The notes under the pieces were generated by a model that worked only from the letters and a program-made list of their open reading frames with translations, searched no databases and was not told where the DNA came from. Shown piece after piece: positions 51,899 through 61,615 of a DNA stretch of 64,000 bases. Source of the stretch: Streptomyces sp. NBC_00271 (GTDB lineage: Bacteria > Actinomycetota > Actinomycetes > Streptomycetales > Streptomycetaceae); NCBI RefSeq assembly GCF_036178845.1, contig NZ_CP108070.1, positions 6,572,001 to 6,636,000 on the forward strand, written 5' to 3'. The number at the start of each line of letters is the position of its first letter. Positions within the stretch are counted from its first letter, which is position 1. The position numbers were made by a program, and so were the translations under genes.

Positions 51899-53926
51899 AT
51901 GGACGTGAAGCGATACTTCCGTGGGCCGGTCATGTGGATCGTGCTGGCCGTCCTTGCCGTGGTCGTGTTGATGCAGGTCGTCGGCTCGTCCGGCGGCTAC
52001 AAGACAGTGGACACCGGCCAGGTCGTCCAGGCGATCAATGACAACAAGGTTCAAGAGGCCAAGCTGACCACCGGTGACGAGCAAGTCATCAAGGTGCAGC
52101 TCAAGGATGGCCAGAAGGTCTCCGGCAGCTCCAAGATCCAGGCGAGCTACATCGGTGACCAGGGCGTCAACCTCGCCAACACACTCCAGGACAAGTTCCA
52201 GAACAAGCAGATTCCGGACGGCTACACGGTCTCGCCGTCCAAGCAGAACCCGTTCCTCGGCATCCTGCTGTCTCTGCTTCCCTTCGTCCTCATCGTCGTC
52301 GTCTTCCTGTTCCTGATGAACCAGATGCAGGGCGGCGGCTCCCGGGTCATGAACTTCGGGAAGTCCAAGGCGAAGCTCATCACCAAGGACACCCCGAAGA
52401 CGACGTTCTCGGACGTCGCGGGCTCGGACGAGGCGGTCGAGGAGCTCCAGGAGATCAAGGAGTTCCTCCAGGAGCCGGCGAAGTTCCAGGCGGTCGGGGC
52501 GAAGATCCCCAAGGGTGTGCTCCTGTACGGGCCTCCTGGAACCGGTAAGACGCTGCTCGCACGCGCTGTCGCGGGCGAGGCGGGCGTGCCCTTCTACTCG
52601 ATCTCGGGTTCCGACTTCGTCGAGATGTTCGTCGGTGTCGGTGCCTCCCGAGTCCGTGACCTGTTCGAGCAGGCCAAGGCGAACGCTCCGGCGATCGTCT
52701 TCGTCGACGAGATCGACGCGGTCGGCCGCCACCGCGGCGCCGGCCTCGGCGGTGGTCACGACGAGCGCGAGCAGACGCTGAACCAGCTGCTCGTCGAGAT
52801 GGACGGCTTCGACGTGAAGGGCGGTGTGATCCTCATCGCCGCCACGAACCGGCCGGACATCCTCGACCCGGCGCTGCTGCGTCCCGGCCGCTTCGACCGT
52901 CAGATCGCGGTCGACCGCCCGGACATGCAGGGCCGTCTGGAGATCCTCAAGGTTCACCAGAAGGGCAAGCCGGTCGCGCAGGACGTCGACCTCTCGGCCG
53001 TCGCCCGTCGCACCCCCGGCTTCACGGGTGCCGATCTCGCCAACGTGTTGAACGAGGCCGCGCTTCTGACGGCCCGCAGCGACCTGAAGCTGATCGACAA
53101 CTCCATGCTGGACGAGGCGATCGACCGCGTGGTCGCGGGCCCGCAGAAGCGGACCCGGATCATGTCGGACAAGGAGAAGAAGATCACCGCGTACCACGAG
53201 GGCGGCCACGCCCTGGTCGCGGCGGCGTCTCCGAACTCCGACCCGGTCCACAAGATCACGATCCTGTCGCGTGGCCGTGCCCTCGGTTACACGATGGTCC
53301 TGCCGGACGAGGACAAGTACTCCACGACGCGCAACGAGATGCTGGACCAGCTGGCCTACATGCTGGGCGGCCGCGCGGCCGAGGAGCTCGTCTTCCACGA
53401 CCCGACCACGGGCGCTGCGAACGACATCGAGAAGGCCACCGCAACGGCCCGCGCGATGGTCACGCAGTACGGCATGACCGAGCGGCTGGGCGCGATCAAG
53501 TTCGGCGGCGACAACACCGAGCCCTTCCTGGGCCGGGAGATGTCGCACCCGCGTGACTACTCGGAAGAGGTCGCCGCGCTCGTCGACGAAGAGGTCAAGA
53601 AGCTCATCGAGAACGCGCACAACGAGGCCTGGGAGATCCTGGTCGAGAACCGCGACGTCCTCGACCAGCTGGTGCTCCAGCTGCTGGAGAAGGAGACGCT
53701 GAGCAAGGAGCAGATCGCCGAGATCTTCGCTCCGATCCACAAGCGCCCGGCCCGCCCCGCGTGGACCGGCTCCTCCCGGCGCACCCCGTCCACCCGCCCG
53801 CCGGTGCTCTCCCCCAAGGAGCTGTCGCTGACGAACGGGGCGAACGGATCGACGCCGGCCATCGCCAATGTGACGGAGTCCGTCCCGGCGAAGGAAGTGG
53901 CTCCGGAGGACCGCTCCGAGAGCTGA
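51899..53926 (+). CDS. ftsH: ATP-dependent zinc metalloprotease FtsH
   Basis: 675 residues from the ATG at 51899 ([20 protein letters not shown]), where the family begins. An in-frame ATG at 51863 has no ribosome site. Two membrane helices (about 9-27 and 118-140) flank an external domain. AAA+ module: Walker A GPPGTGKT near residue 212, Walker [11 protein letters not shown], and the second region of homology [21 protein letters not shown]. Zinc site HEGGH at 433-437. The C-terminal tail of about 60 residues is Pro/Ser/Thr-rich. It degrades membrane and short-lived proteins as a hexamer. Followed by a strong terminator, then folE. Confidence 0.97.
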   Translation: MDVKRYFRGPVMWIVLAVLAVVVLMQVVGSSGGYKTVDTGQVVQAINDNKVQEAKLTTGDEQVIKVQLKDGQKVSGSSKIQASYIGDQGVNLANTLQDKFQNKQIPDGYTVSPSKQNPFLGILLSLLPFVLIVVVFLFLMNQMQGGGSRVMNFGKSKAKLITKDTPKTTFSDVAGSDEAVEELQEIKEFLQEPAKFQAVGAKIPKGVLLYGPPGTGKTLLARAVAGEAGVPFYSISGSDFVEMFVGVGASRVRDLFEQAKANAPAIVFVDEIDAVGRHRGAGLGGGHDEREQTLNQLLVEMDGFDVKGGVILIAATNRPDILDPALLRPGRFDRQIAVDRPDMQGRLEILKVHQKGKPVAQDVDLSAVARRTPGFTGADLANVLNEAALLTARSDLKLIDNSMLDEAIDRVVAGPQKRTRIMSDKEKKITAYHEGGHALVAAASPNSDPVHKITILSRGRALGYTMVLPDEDKYSTTRNEMLDQLAYMLGGRAAEELVFHDPTTGAANDIEKATATARAMVTQYGMTERLGAIKFGGDNTEPFLGREMSHPRDYSEEVAALVDEEVKKLIENAHNEAWEILVENRDVLDQLVLQLLEKETLSKEQIAEIFAPIHKRPARPAWTGSSRRTPSTRPPVLSPKELSLTNGANGSTPAIANVTESVPAKEVAPEDRSES

Positions 53927-53963
53927 TCCGGCTCCCGGTGTGGCCCCACCAGGCCCGGAATGC

Positions 53964-54003
53964 ATGCCGCGCCCCCCAGGTTCTAGCCTGGGGGGCGCGG
54001 CAT
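53964..54003 (+). terminator. 17-bp perfect terminator with T tail
   Basis: ATGCCGCGCCCCCCAGG (53964-53980) pairs with 53987-54003 around TTCTAG and is followed by TTTT, after ftsH. Confidence 0.92.
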
Positions 54004-54070
54004 TTTGACACGACCGCACGTTTTGGACGCGTCGACCAGCACGCGGAAGATCCACAGGAACGAGGACCAC

Positions 54071-54676
54071 ATGACCGACCCCGTGACGCTGGACGGCGAA
54101 GGTGTGATCGGCGAGTTCGACGAGAAGCGCGCGGAGAACGCCGTACGAGAGCTTCTCATCGCGGTCGGAGAGGACCCGGACCGCGAGGGGCTGCGCGAGA
54201 CGCCCGGGCGGGTCGCCAGGGCGTACAGGGAGATATTCGCGGGGCTGTGGCAGAAGCCCGAGGACGTGCTGACGACCACCTTCGACCTCGGACACGACGA
54301 GATGGTGCTCGTGAAGGACATCGAGGTCCTCAGCAGCTGTGAGCACCACCTGGTGCCGTTCGTCGGCGTGGCGCATGTCGGCTACATCCCGTCCACGGAC
54401 GGCAAGATCACGGGCCTGTCGAAGCTGGCCCGGCTCGTGGACGTCTACGCCCGGCGGCCACAGGTGCAGGAACGGCTCACCACGCAGATCGCCGACTCCC
54501 TGATGAAGATCCTGGAGCCGCGCGGGGTGATCGTCGTCGTGGAGTGCGAGCACATGTGCATGTCGATGCGCGGGGTGCGCAAGCCCGGCGCGAAGACCAT
54601 CACCTCGGCCGTACGCGGCCAGCTGCGCGACCCGGCCACGCGCAACGAGGCGATGAGCCTGATCATGGCGCGCTAG
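54071..54676 (+). CDS. folE: GTP cyclohydrolase I
   Basis: 201 residues from the ATG at 54071 (AGGAACGAGGA upstream). First step of folate synthesis: GTP to dihydroneopterin triphosphate. Motifs: [22 protein letters not shown] (zinc Cys and His, signature 1), [33 protein letters not shown] (signature 2) and [22 protein letters not shown] with the third zinc ligand. Cytosolic homodecamer. Lies opposite the folP-folB-folK cluster, from which it is separated by the DUF3180 gene. Confidence 0.97.
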   Translation: MTDPVTLDGEGVIGEFDEKRAENAVRELLIAVGEDPDREGLRETPGRVARAYREIFAGLWQKPEDVLTTTFDLGHDEMVLVKDIEVLSSCEHHLVPFVGVAHVGYIPSTDGKITGLSKLARLVDVYARRPQVQERLTTQIADSLMKILEPRGVIVVVECEHMCMSMRGVRKPGAKTITSAVRGQLRDPATRNEAMSLIMAR

Positions 54677-54712
54677 CGCCCCGGCCCGTACGCCCGCTGC
54701 GCGCCCCGTCCG

Positions 54713-55201
54713 TCAGGCGACCGGGGCCGCGCCGCCGTGGTCGTTGTCGTCGTCCTCAGGGAGCTTGCAGACGCGCTCCAGGAAGAAGGCGGCCGCTATC
54801 ACGGCGATGCCGGCGAGGACCGAGAAACCGGCGTAGATGGCCTGGTCGCGGCGGGCGGGGACGTCCAGGGACTCGAGCAGGAACGCGCCCGTACCGCCGT
54901 ACATGCCCGACACCAGGGCGGCGACCAGGGCGCTCGCCTGGCCGAAGACGACCGCGCGGGCCGCCATCAGGGGGTCGACGCCCTTGGCGCCGGGGCGGCG
55001 TTCACGCTGGGCCTTGAGGCGGGCGCGCAGCGAGAGCGCCGTGGACAGCAGGACGACGGCGATCAGGGCCAGGACGATGGGGGCGGCCAGCGGGACTCGC
55101 GGGAGGGTCCCCACCGCGCTCCACAGGCGTGCGCCCGCCCAGGACAGCACACCGGCCACCACGAACACGGCTGCCAGCGTCCTGATGCGCAGCTGTTTCA
55201 C
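54713..55201 (-). CDS. DUF3180 membrane protein
   Basis: 162 residues, GTG at 55201. Four hydrophobic segments (about 9-25, 40-57, 80-103, 122-140), with a basic cytoplasmic loop LRARLKAQRERRPGAKGVDP. The MAARAVVFGQASALVAALVSGMYGG segment is typical of the actinobacterial DUF3180 family. It regularly follows folK in actinobacterial genomes, which suggests co-expression, but no role in folate synthesis is known. Ends 36 bases from the convergent folE stop. Confidence 0.93.
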   Translation of the reverse strand: MKQLRIRTLAAVFVVAGVLSWAGARLWSAVGTLPRVPLAAPIVLALIAVVLLSTALSLRARLKAQRERRPGAKGVDPLMAARAVVFGQASALVAALVSGMYGGTGAFLLESLDVPARRDQAIYAGFSVLAGIAVIAAAFFLERVCKLPEDDDNDHGGAAPVA

Positions 55202-55257
55202 GTTGTTGTCCCTTTGCCCCTCTTGTAAGCCCGTCTTGGTCGTCCTGACCTTAACGA

Positions 55258-55869
55258 CTACTCGGGCAGCCGGAGTTCCAGGTCGGGCCGGGGCAGGACG
55301 CCTTCCCGGGTGACGGCGGTGAGCAGGTGGTGCACGGGGCCGCGGCCGGGCAGCTGGGCCTCGGGCTCCACGTCGTGCCAGGGGGCCAGCACGAAGGCCC
55401 GTTCGTGGGCGTGCGGGTGAGGGAGGGTCAGGACCGGGTCGCCGGAGACGGCATCGGCGTACGCCACGATGTCCACGTCGATCGTGCGCGGGCCCCAGCG
55501 CCCGTCCCGTACGCGGTGGAAGGCCTCCTCGATCGCGTGTGCCCGCTCCAGGAGCGAGGACGGCGGGAGGGTGGTCTTGAGGACCACGACCGCGTTGAAG
55601 TACGTCGGCTGGCTGCCCGGTTCGACGCCCCAGGGCTCCGTCTCGTAGACGGGGGAGACCGCCTTGACGCGGACGCCGGGGGTGTCCTCCAGGGCGTCGA
55701 TGGCGCCCTGGAGGGTCTCCAGGCGGTTGCCCAGGTTCGAGCCGAGGGAGAGCACCGCCCGTTTCGGGTTCTGCAGGGTCGTGTCGGCGGCGTCCACCCG
55801 CTCGACCACGGAGGCGGGCACCGGCTGTACGGTCGGGTCGCTCTGACCCTCGGTGAAGTAGGCGGTCAT
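55258..55869 (-). CDS. folK: 2-amino-4-hydroxy-6-hydroxymethyldihydropteridine pyrophosphokinase
   Basis: 203 residues; its ATG overlaps the folB stop (ATGA). HPPK transfers pyrophosphate from ATP to the pterin alcohol before FolP acts. Motifs: AVLSLGSNLGNR, VYETEPWG, TYFNAVVVLKTTLPP, and RWGPRTIDVDIVAYADA with the two magnesium aspartates, then LPHPHAHERAFVLAPW. A poorly conserved leader of about 35 residues precedes the domain, usual in streptomycetes. Confidence 0.96.
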   Translation of the reverse strand: MTAYFTEGQSDPTVQPVPASVVERVDAADTTLQNPKRAVLSLGSNLGNRLETLQGAIDALEDTPGVRVKAVSPVYETEPWGVEPGSQPTYFNAVVVLKTTLPPSSLLERAHAIEEAFHRVRDGRWGPRTIDVDIVAYADAVSGDPVLTLPHPHAHERAFVLAPWHDVEPEAQLPGRGPVHHLLTAVTREGVLPRPDLELRLPE

Positions 55870-56225
55870 ACTCGGCTCCGGGTGATCGTGACGGTCACGT
55901 CGTCGAAGGGGACCGTGATCGGCGCGTCCGGTTTGTGCACGCAGACCTCGACTTCCTGGACCCCGTCGTGCTTCAGGCAGGTCTGGGCGATGCGCTCGGC
56001 GAGGGTCTCGATGAGGTTGACGGGCTCGCCCTCGACGACGGCCACGACCTCCTCCGCCACGATGCCGTAGTGCACGGTCTTCGACAGGTCGTCCTCGGCC
56101 GCGGCCGGTCGGGTGTCCAGGCCCAGTGTCAGGTCCACGATGAAGGTCTGGCCTTCCTCGCGTTCCTTCTGGAAGACACCGTGGTGCCCGCGGGCCTTGA
56201 GGCCGCGCAGCGCGACACGATCCAC
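55866..56225 (-). CDS. folB: Dihydroneopterin aldolase
   Basis: 119 residues from a GTG at 56225 with AGGAG upstream; the longer frame to 56399 is unsupported. Cleaves dihydroneopterin to hydroxymethyldihydropterin. Family features: DRVALRGLKARGHHGVFQKEREEGQTFIVDLTLGLDT, HYGIVAEEVVAVVEGEPVNLIETLAERIAQ (with the pterin-binding Glu) and VEVCVHKPDAPI containing the catalytic lysine. Overlaps folK by four bases. Confidence 0.96.
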   Translation of the reverse strand: MDRVALRGLKARGHHGVFQKEREEGQTFIVDLTLGLDTRPAAAEDDLSKTVHYGIVAEEVVAVVEGEPVNLIETLAERIAQTCLKHDGVQEVEVCVHKPDAPITVPFDDVTVTITRSRV

Positions 56226-56514
56226 GCGAATCACTCCTGCAATCGTCGGTAGCGGCCGATGTCCACCGAGTGCGGTCGGCGCACCGGCCTCAAACGAATC
56301 TACCTGCGGGCACTGACAGCGCTCACCCACGGGGACACGCGCCCACATGATGGTCCGAGGCTTCATCGGGCGTTTCCTCTGGGGAACACGGCGGCTCACG
56401 GGTTGGTAGCCGCCCCTACCCAGCGGTTCGTGATTCCAACCACTCCTTGGTCCCCGTGGACCGCCCGCCCACCCGACCGGGGGTGTCCAGGGGCTCAGCG
56501 GGGTGTTCTCGTCC
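56226..56514. other. Spacer between NTF2-like gene and folB
   Basis: 289 bases with no gene. It carries the folB ribosome site (AGGAGTG) at its left end. I see no further strong signal. Confidence 0.5.
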
Positions 56515-57009
56515 TCAGCCGGGGGTGTCCTCGTCCTCCTCCTCGCCCGATTCGGCGAGTACGGGTGAGGCGTGGTGCGACCAGAGTTTCCAGCCGTCGG
56601 CCGTGCGGCGGAACACGTTCGTGGCGACGACCAGCTGGCCGACGAGCGGGCCGAGCTCGTCGCTGTCCTCGGGGGCGGGGCCGCCGCTGAGGATGTTCTC
56701 GGTGCAGGTCACCAGCGCGGTGTCGCCCGTGAGGGAGACATGCACGTCCGTGAGGAAGAACTGGATGTACTCCGTGTTCGCCATGATCAGCGCGTACGAG
56801 CGCAGGACCTCGCCACGGCCGTTGAGGACCGGCCAGCCGGGGTGGACGCAGGAGACCACCGGGCCGTCGCCCTCGATGTCGTCGTCGGAGGTGTCCAGGG
56901 GAGCCAGCCACAGTGACGACAGTTCTTCGAAGTCACCCCGCTCGAGTGCCTCGTAGAAGGCGGTGTTGGCGCGTTCGACCTGCTCGATGTCGGTGCGGGG
57001 TGCGCTCAC
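56515..57009 (-). CDS. NTF2-like (SnoaL-type) protein
   Basis: 164 residues; the GTG start overlaps the folP stop (GTGA), so it is translated with folP. The alpha-beta cone pattern is seen in IEQVERANTAFYEALERGDFEELSSLWL, CVHPGWPVLNGRGEVLRSYALIM, DTALVTCTENIL and VVATNVFRRTADGWKLWSHHASPV. Members include ketosteroid-isomerase-like enzymes and binding proteins; no enzymatic assignment is possible. It is regularly present between folP and folB in streptomycetes, so a link to folate or a housekeeping detoxification role is possible. The C-terminus is acidic. Confidence 0.92.
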   Translation of the reverse strand: MSAPRTDIEQVERANTAFYEALERGDFEELSSLWLAPLDTSDDDIEGDGPVVSCVHPGWPVLNGRGEVLRSYALIMANTEYIQFFLTDVHVSLTGDTALVTCTENILSGGPAPEDSDELGPLVGQLVVATNVFRRTADGWKLWSHHASPVLAESGEEEDEDTPG

Positions 57010-57866
57010 TGGGCTCCCTCTACGGCCCGGGCGACTCGTACGGCGTCGGAGGTGGCCCGTACCTCGTGGACCCGGACCGCCCAGGCACCCTGGTGGGCGG
57101 CGAGCGCGGAGACGGCGGCGGTGGCGGCGTCCCGCTCGCGGGCCGGCGGCGGGGCGCCCTCAGGGCCCGCCAGTACGCGGCCCAGGAACCGCTTGCGGGA
57201 GGCGGCGACGAGCAGGGGGTGGCCGAGTTCGCTCAGCCGGTCGAGGTGGGCGAGCAGCGACAGGTCGTGCTCGGAGTCCTTGGAGAAGCCGAGGCCCGGG
57301 TCGATGACGACGCGGTCGGGGGCGATGCCGCCCGCCAGAACGGCCTCCACACGTGCGTGCAGCTCGTCGACGACTTCGGAGACGACGTCCGCGTACGTTC
57401 CCCTCACGTTGCCGCCCTCGAGGAAGCCGCGCCAGTGCATGACCACGAAGGGTGCGCCGGCCGCGGCGACGGCGGGGATCATCGCGGGGTCGGCGAGACC
57501 GCCGCTCACGTCGTTGACGAGGGCGGCGCCCGCGGCGAGCGATTGCTCGGCGACGGATGCGCGCATGGTGTCGACGGAGACGGTGACGCCCTCGGAGGCG
57601 AGGCCGCGGACGACCGGGATGACGCGCTTGAGCTCTTCCGCCTCGTCGACGCGGGTCGCGCCGGGGCGGGTTGACTCGCCGCCGACGTCCACCAGGTCGG
57701 CGCCCTCGGTGACCAGGTGGAGGCCGTGTTTGACGGCGGCCGTCGTGTCGAACCAGCGGCCGCCGTCGGAGAAGGAATCGGGGGTCACGTTGACGACCCC
57801 CATGACCGCGCAGCGGTCCCAGGTCGGCAGTCCCGCGACGTGGCCGCGGCGGCGCTCGGAGTTCAT
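57006..57866 (-). CDS. folP: Dihydropteroate synthase
   Basis: 286 residues, ATG at 57866. Joins pterin pyrophosphate with p-aminobenzoate; target of sulfonamides. Motifs: MGVVNVTPDSFSDGG (loop 1), DVGGESTRPGATRVDEAEELKRVIPVV, VSVDTMRASVAEQSLAAGAALVNDVSGG, DPGLGFSKDSEHDLSLL and AASRKRFLGRVL. First gene of the folP-NTF2-folB-folK-DUF3180 cluster. Confidence 0.97.
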   Translation of the reverse strand: MNSERRRGHVAGLPTWDRCAVMGVVNVTPDSFSDGGRWFDTTAAVKHGLHLVTEGADLVDVGGESTRPGATRVDEAEELKRVIPVVRGLASEGVTVSVDTMRASVAEQSLAAGAALVNDVSGGLADPAMIPAVAAAGAPFVVMHWRGFLEGGNVRGTYADVVSEVVDELHARVEAVLAGGIAPDRVVIDPGLGFSKDSEHDLSLLAHLDRLSELGHPLLVAASRKRFLGRVLAGPEGAPPPARERDAATAAVSALAAHQGAWAVRVHEVRATSDAVRVARAVEGAQ

Positions 57867-57992
57867 ACGTCCAGCCTAGGCCTCCGGCGGGGGGCCGAAT
57901 CGTCTGCGGGTTCGCTCCGGCGGGGGTCTTTTGGCCGCTTCGCGGCCTGTTTCCCGCCCACCCACCCGACTCGGTCGGCCAAGCAGCCCCGT

Positions 57993-58095
57993 CGGGGTGG
58001 GGTCTCGGTCGGGTGAGGAGTGCCCTTGGGGTGGGGTCTCGGGCGGGTGAGGGATGCCCTCGGGGCAGGGCCTCGGGCAGGTGAATAGTGCCTCG
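57993..58095. repeat. About 35-bp tandem repeat, three copies
   Basis: Diverged copies of GGTGGGGTCTCGGGCGGGTG followed by AGGRATGCCCTYGG start near 57993, 58029 and 58063, in the 332-base gene-free stretch between folP and the LPG-synthase-like gene. Confidence 0.7.
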
Positions 58096-58141
58096 AAAAG
58101 GGCGGGAGTGTTGATATCGGGCCCCAGGAGAGGCCGCGGCA

Positions 58142-58182
58142 CGAGCGAGGGTCCCCAGGGCTGGGGGAGGGGCCCTCGCTCG
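58142..58182. terminator. Hairpin terminator after the LPG-synthase-like gene
   Basis: CGAGCGAGGGTCCC pairs with GGGGCCCTCGCTCG (one G-U pair) around a loop, 17 bases past the stop at 58199 on the minus strand. Confidence 0.8.
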
Positions 58183-58198
58183 GGCCTGTTCAGGGGGA

Positions 58199-60028
58199 CT
58201 ACGCCGCCCTGACCCCGCGTTCCGCCACGGCGTGGGCGCACGGGCGCGGAGCCGGTGTGCGGCGGCGCAGCAGGCTCGGGAGGGCCAGGTTCACGAAGCC
58301 CTCGGCCTGCATGGCGGCGATGCCGATGCGCGGGAGGTCGCGGGAGGAGCGGTAGACGACGAAGCGGGGCTCCCAGCGGGGGCGGAACTTCGCGTTGAAC
58401 TTGTACAGGGACTCGATCTGGAACCAGCGCGAGAGGAAGACGAGCAGGCCACGCCAGGCCCGCAGCACCGGCCCCGCGCCGATCTTCTCGCCGCGTGCGA
58501 GCGCCGAGCGGAACATCGCGAAGTTGAGCGAGATCCGGTTGATGTCCAGACGCGGGGACGCCTCGAGCGCCGCCACGATGAGGAGCTCGTTCATGCCGGG
58601 GTCGGCCGAGCGGTCGCGGCGCATGAGGTCGAGGGAGACACCGTCCGTGCCCCAGGGGACGAAGTGCAGGACGGCCTTCAGATCGCCGTACGGGCCGAGC
58701 GCGTCGTCCGCCTTGTGGGCGGTGGCGATCAGGCAGTCGCCGTCGGACGGGTCGCCGATGCGGCCGAGCGCCATGGAGAAGCCGCGCTCGGTGTCCGTGC
58801 CGCGCCAGGCCTCCGCCGCCCGGCGTATCCGCTCCAGCTCGCCCTCGCTGAGGTCACGGATGCGCCGCACCCGGGTCTCGTAGCCAGCCCGTTCGATGCG
58901 CTTCACCATTTGACGCACGTTGCGCATCGCGCGTCCGGACAGGGAGAAATCCGCGACGTCCACCACCGCCTCGTCGCCCAGTTCGAGGGCGTCGAGACCG
59001 GTCTCGCGGGTCCACACCTCGCCGCCCGTTTCCGAGCAGCCCATGACGGCGGGGGTCCAGGAGTGGGCCTTGGCCTCGTCCATGAAGCGTTCGATCGCGC
59101 CGGGCCAGGCCTCGACGTCGCCGATGGGGTCGCCGCTGGCGAGCATCACGCCGGAGACGACGCGGTAGGTGACGGCCGCCTTGCCGCTGGGGGAGAAGAC
59201 GACGGCCTTGTCGCGGCGGAGCGCGAAGTGGCCGAGCGAGTCACGGCCGCCGTGCTTGTCCAGCAGGGCTCGCAGCCGGGTCTCGTCGTCCTCCGTGAGG
59301 CGGGCGGCGGGGTGTTCGGGCCGGAAGGCCAGGTAGATCGTGGTGACGGCGGTCAGCCAGCCGAGCGCGCCGAGCGAGAAGGCGACCGTCCAGGACGTGG
59401 GTCCGGCGTAGTCGACGGGGCCTTCGAAGCCGACCAGGCCGTACAGGACGTGCGTGATGCGGTCGGCCAGGCTCGGGTCGCCGACCATCCGGTTCTGGTG
59501 GGCGCTGACGATGACCAGTCCGAGGAGGAGGGAACCGGCGCCCATCAGGACGAAGTTGGCGAGCGCGCGCCAGCGGCTGCGCGGATCGGGCAGGGCGGCG
59601 AACTCGCTCCGGTGGCGCAGCAGCGGCGCGAGCAGCGCGAGGGAGATGACGACGCCGATGATCGAATGGCGATACGCGAACTGGGCGACGGCACCCGCCG
59701 GCAGCAGGACCACGGCGGCCCGCCACGCTCGGCGCTTGCGGCGCCGCAGCCCATGAGCGAGCAGCAGCAGGAGTACGCCCGCGCTGAGCGACAGCGCGGC
59801 GGCGAAGGGGCCGAACGAGCCGGGCAGCACCTCGGCCATGGCGTGCATACGGCTGCGCCGGAAGCGCGGGAAGACCCCCGCGGCGATGTCCAGGACCCCT
59901 ACGAGTGTGCAGGCCCTGGCGACGAGGGCGGGAACGGCATCTGGGCGCGGACCACGGAGTATGCGTCGCGTCCTGCCCGTGCGGTCTGGAACCTCGCTCG
60001 ACATTTCCCCATCTATCCTGACAGACAT
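58199..60028 (-). CDS. Phosphatidylglycerol lysyltransferase-like protein (DUF2156)
   Basis: About 609 residues from the ATG at 60028; an ATG at 60004 is equally possible. The N-terminal half has six or seven membrane helices (for example LSLSAGVLLLLLAHGL, FVLMGAGSLLLGLVIVSA, TVAFSLGALGWLTAVTTIYLAF). The C-terminal half is a GNAT-like DUF2156 domain: HFALRRDKAVVFSPSGKAAVTYRVVSGVMLASGDPIGD, RNVRQMVKRIERAGYE, DLMRRDRSADPGMNELLIVAA and INRISLNFAMFRSA. This is the MprF/LpiA layout; such enzymes transfer amino acids from tRNA to membrane lipids and lower the negative surface charge. No lysyl-tRNA synthetase domain is attached. Diverges from the esterase gene. Confidence 0.9.
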   Translation of the reverse strand: MSVRIDGEMSSEVPDRTGRTRRILRGPRPDAVPALVARACTLVGVLDIAAGVFPRFRRSRMHAMAEVLPGSFGPFAAALSLSAGVLLLLLAHGLRRRKRRAWRAAVVLLPAGAVAQFAYRHSIIGVVISLALLAPLLRHRSEFAALPDPRSRWRALANFVLMGAGSLLLGLVIVSAHQNRMVGDPSLADRITHVLYGLVGFEGPVDYAGPTSWTVAFSLGALGWLTAVTTIYLAFRPEHPAARLTEDDETRLRALLDKHGGRDSLGHFALRRDKAVVFSPSGKAAVTYRVVSGVMLASGDPIGDVEAWPGAIERFMDEAKAHSWTPAVMGCSETGGEVWTRETGLDALELGDEAVVDVADFSLSGRAMRNVRQMVKRIERAGYETRVRRIRDLSEGELERIRRAAEAWRGTDTERGFSMALGRIGDPSDGDCLIATAHKADDALGPYGDLKAVLHFVPWGTDGVSLDLMRRDRSADPGMNELLIVAALEASPRLDINRISLNFAMFRSALARGEKIGAGPVLRAWRGLLVFLSRWFQIESLYKFNAKFRPRWEPRFVVYRSSRDLPRIGIAAMQAEGFVNLALPSLLRRRTPAPRPCAHAVAERGVRAA

Positions 60029-60227
60029 CGCATCCCGTAGTTCTGCGAGAGACCTTGAATCCGGCGCCATTCCGGCATCCGGCGACATTGCGCCCTCTAG
60101 GACGGTGTCTTGGGGAGTCAGGTTCACTCCCCAGCGGAAAGCCGGTTCAAAAGGCAAGGAAAGTCCAGGGCAAGGCCTCGCGAAGCAGCACGGCGGCCAG
60201 GGGCGGAAAGCGCAGGCAGGACAGCTC

Positions 60228-61358
60228 ATGGGTCTCACGAGCAACAAGGTGCTGGTGCTGGCGATTCTGTTCGCCGTGCTGCTGTTCGTCGGCACGGTGT
60301 GGTGGTGGCCGCGGCTGGCGCGGCGCAACTGGCGGGCCGTCAGCGGACGGATCGGGCTGCTTCTGGTCACCCAGGTGGCGGTCTTCGCTTCGATCGGCCT
60401 GTTCGCCAACCAGGCGTTCGGGTTCTACGCGAGCTGGGCGGACCTCTTCGGTCAGGAGAGCGGCCAGGGCGTCGTCATGTACCACGGCGGCCAAGGCGGC
60501 CCCGCCGGCGGGCCTCTCCAAGTGGTCGGCACCCAGCCGGTGAGCGTGTCGGGCGGGACCCGGCCGACGATCGGCGGCCAGATCCAGAAGGTCGACATCG
60601 TCGGCCGTACGACGCACATCGCCACGCCCGCGTACGTCTACCTTCCCCCCGAGTACTTCCAGTCGCGCTACCGCACCCGCACTTTCCCGGCGGTCACGAT
60701 CCTCACCGGCTACCCGGGCACCGCCGCGGCGCTCATCAAGGGCCTGCACTATCCGCAGACGGCTCACGAGTTGTCCAAGAACGGGCAGATGCAGCCGATG
60801 ATCCTCGTCATGATGAGGCCGACGGTCGCGCCGCCGCGGGACACGGAGTGCGTGGACATCCCGGGTGGTCCGCAGACCGAGAAGTTCTTCGCCAAGGACC
60901 TCCCCGATGCCGTGTCGGCTCACTACAGGGTGGGCAAAAAGCCCGGAAGCTGGGGCATCGTCGGTGACTCCACGGGCGGCTACTGCGCGCTGAAGCTGGC
61001 CCTGCATCACCCCGAGGCGTACGCCGCCGCAGCGGGACTGTCGCCGTACTACAAGGCGCCGATCGACCCCACGACGGGCGACCTCTTCCACGGGAACAAG
61101 GAGCTGCGCAACAGCGCGGACCTGCGCTGGTTCATACAGCACAAGCCCGCCCCCGACACATCGCTGCTGGTCACCAGCAGCAAGGTGGGCGAGCACAACT
61201 ACAAGGAGACCCTCAAGTTCATCAGCCTCGTGCAGTCCAAGCACCGCACCCGGATCGCGTCGATCATCCTCGACAGCGGCGGCCACAACTTCAACACGTG
61301 GCGGCGGGAGATCCCGCCGACGCTTCAGTGGCTCAGCGGGCGGCTGAGCGACCGCTGA
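60228..61358 (+). CDS. Membrane-anchored alpha/beta-hydrolase (esterase D/antigen 85-like)
   Basis: 376 residues from the ATG at 60228. Two membrane helices at about 5-27 and 42-64, then an external esterase domain. Nucleophile elbow GDSTGG (GxSxG) in WGIVGDSTGGYCALKLALHHPEAY; the acid and histidine are probably in the SIILDSGGHNFNTWRREIPPTLQWL region. This matches the family related to mycobacterial antigen 85 and esterase D. Substrate unknown; an envelope lipid or ester is plausible. Diverges from the LPG-synthase-like gene. Confidence 0.92.
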   Translation: MGLTSNKVLVLAILFAVLLFVGTVWWWPRLARRNWRAVSGRIGLLLVTQVAVFASIGLFANQAFGFYASWADLFGQESGQGVVMYHGGQGGPAGGPLQVVGTQPVSVSGGTRPTIGGQIQKVDIVGRTTHIATPAYVYLPPEYFQSRYRTRTFPAVTILTGYPGTAAALIKGLHYPQTAHELSKNGQMQPMILVMMRPTVAPPRDTECVDIPGGPQTEKFFAKDLPDAVSAHYRVGKKPGSWGIVGDSTGGYCALKLALHHPEAYAAAAGLSPYYKAPIDPTTGDLFHGNKELRNSADLRWFIQHKPAPDTSLLVTSSKVGEHNYKETLKFISLVQSKHRTRIASIILDSGGHNFNTWRREIPPTLQWLSGRLSDR

Positions 61359-61615
61359 CCGTCGTCCCCGAATAGGTGACGGCCCTCGTGATCCGCGCCG
61401 AGCCTCCTGGAATTCATGGAGTCCCTCGAATCTCTCGAATCACGCGAACTCAAGGGAATTGATCAACAAGTAGCCGCTTTGCGGGGCAAGCGGGAGCCCT
61501 TGTGGGACAAGGAGTTGCCCTTATAGGCGGCTGAGGCGGTGTGAAGCCCCTGGGGTAGCCGTGTTTTTACCGGGCTGGGCTCCAAGATTCGCCTACGCGC
61601 GGTAAGTTTCTGGCC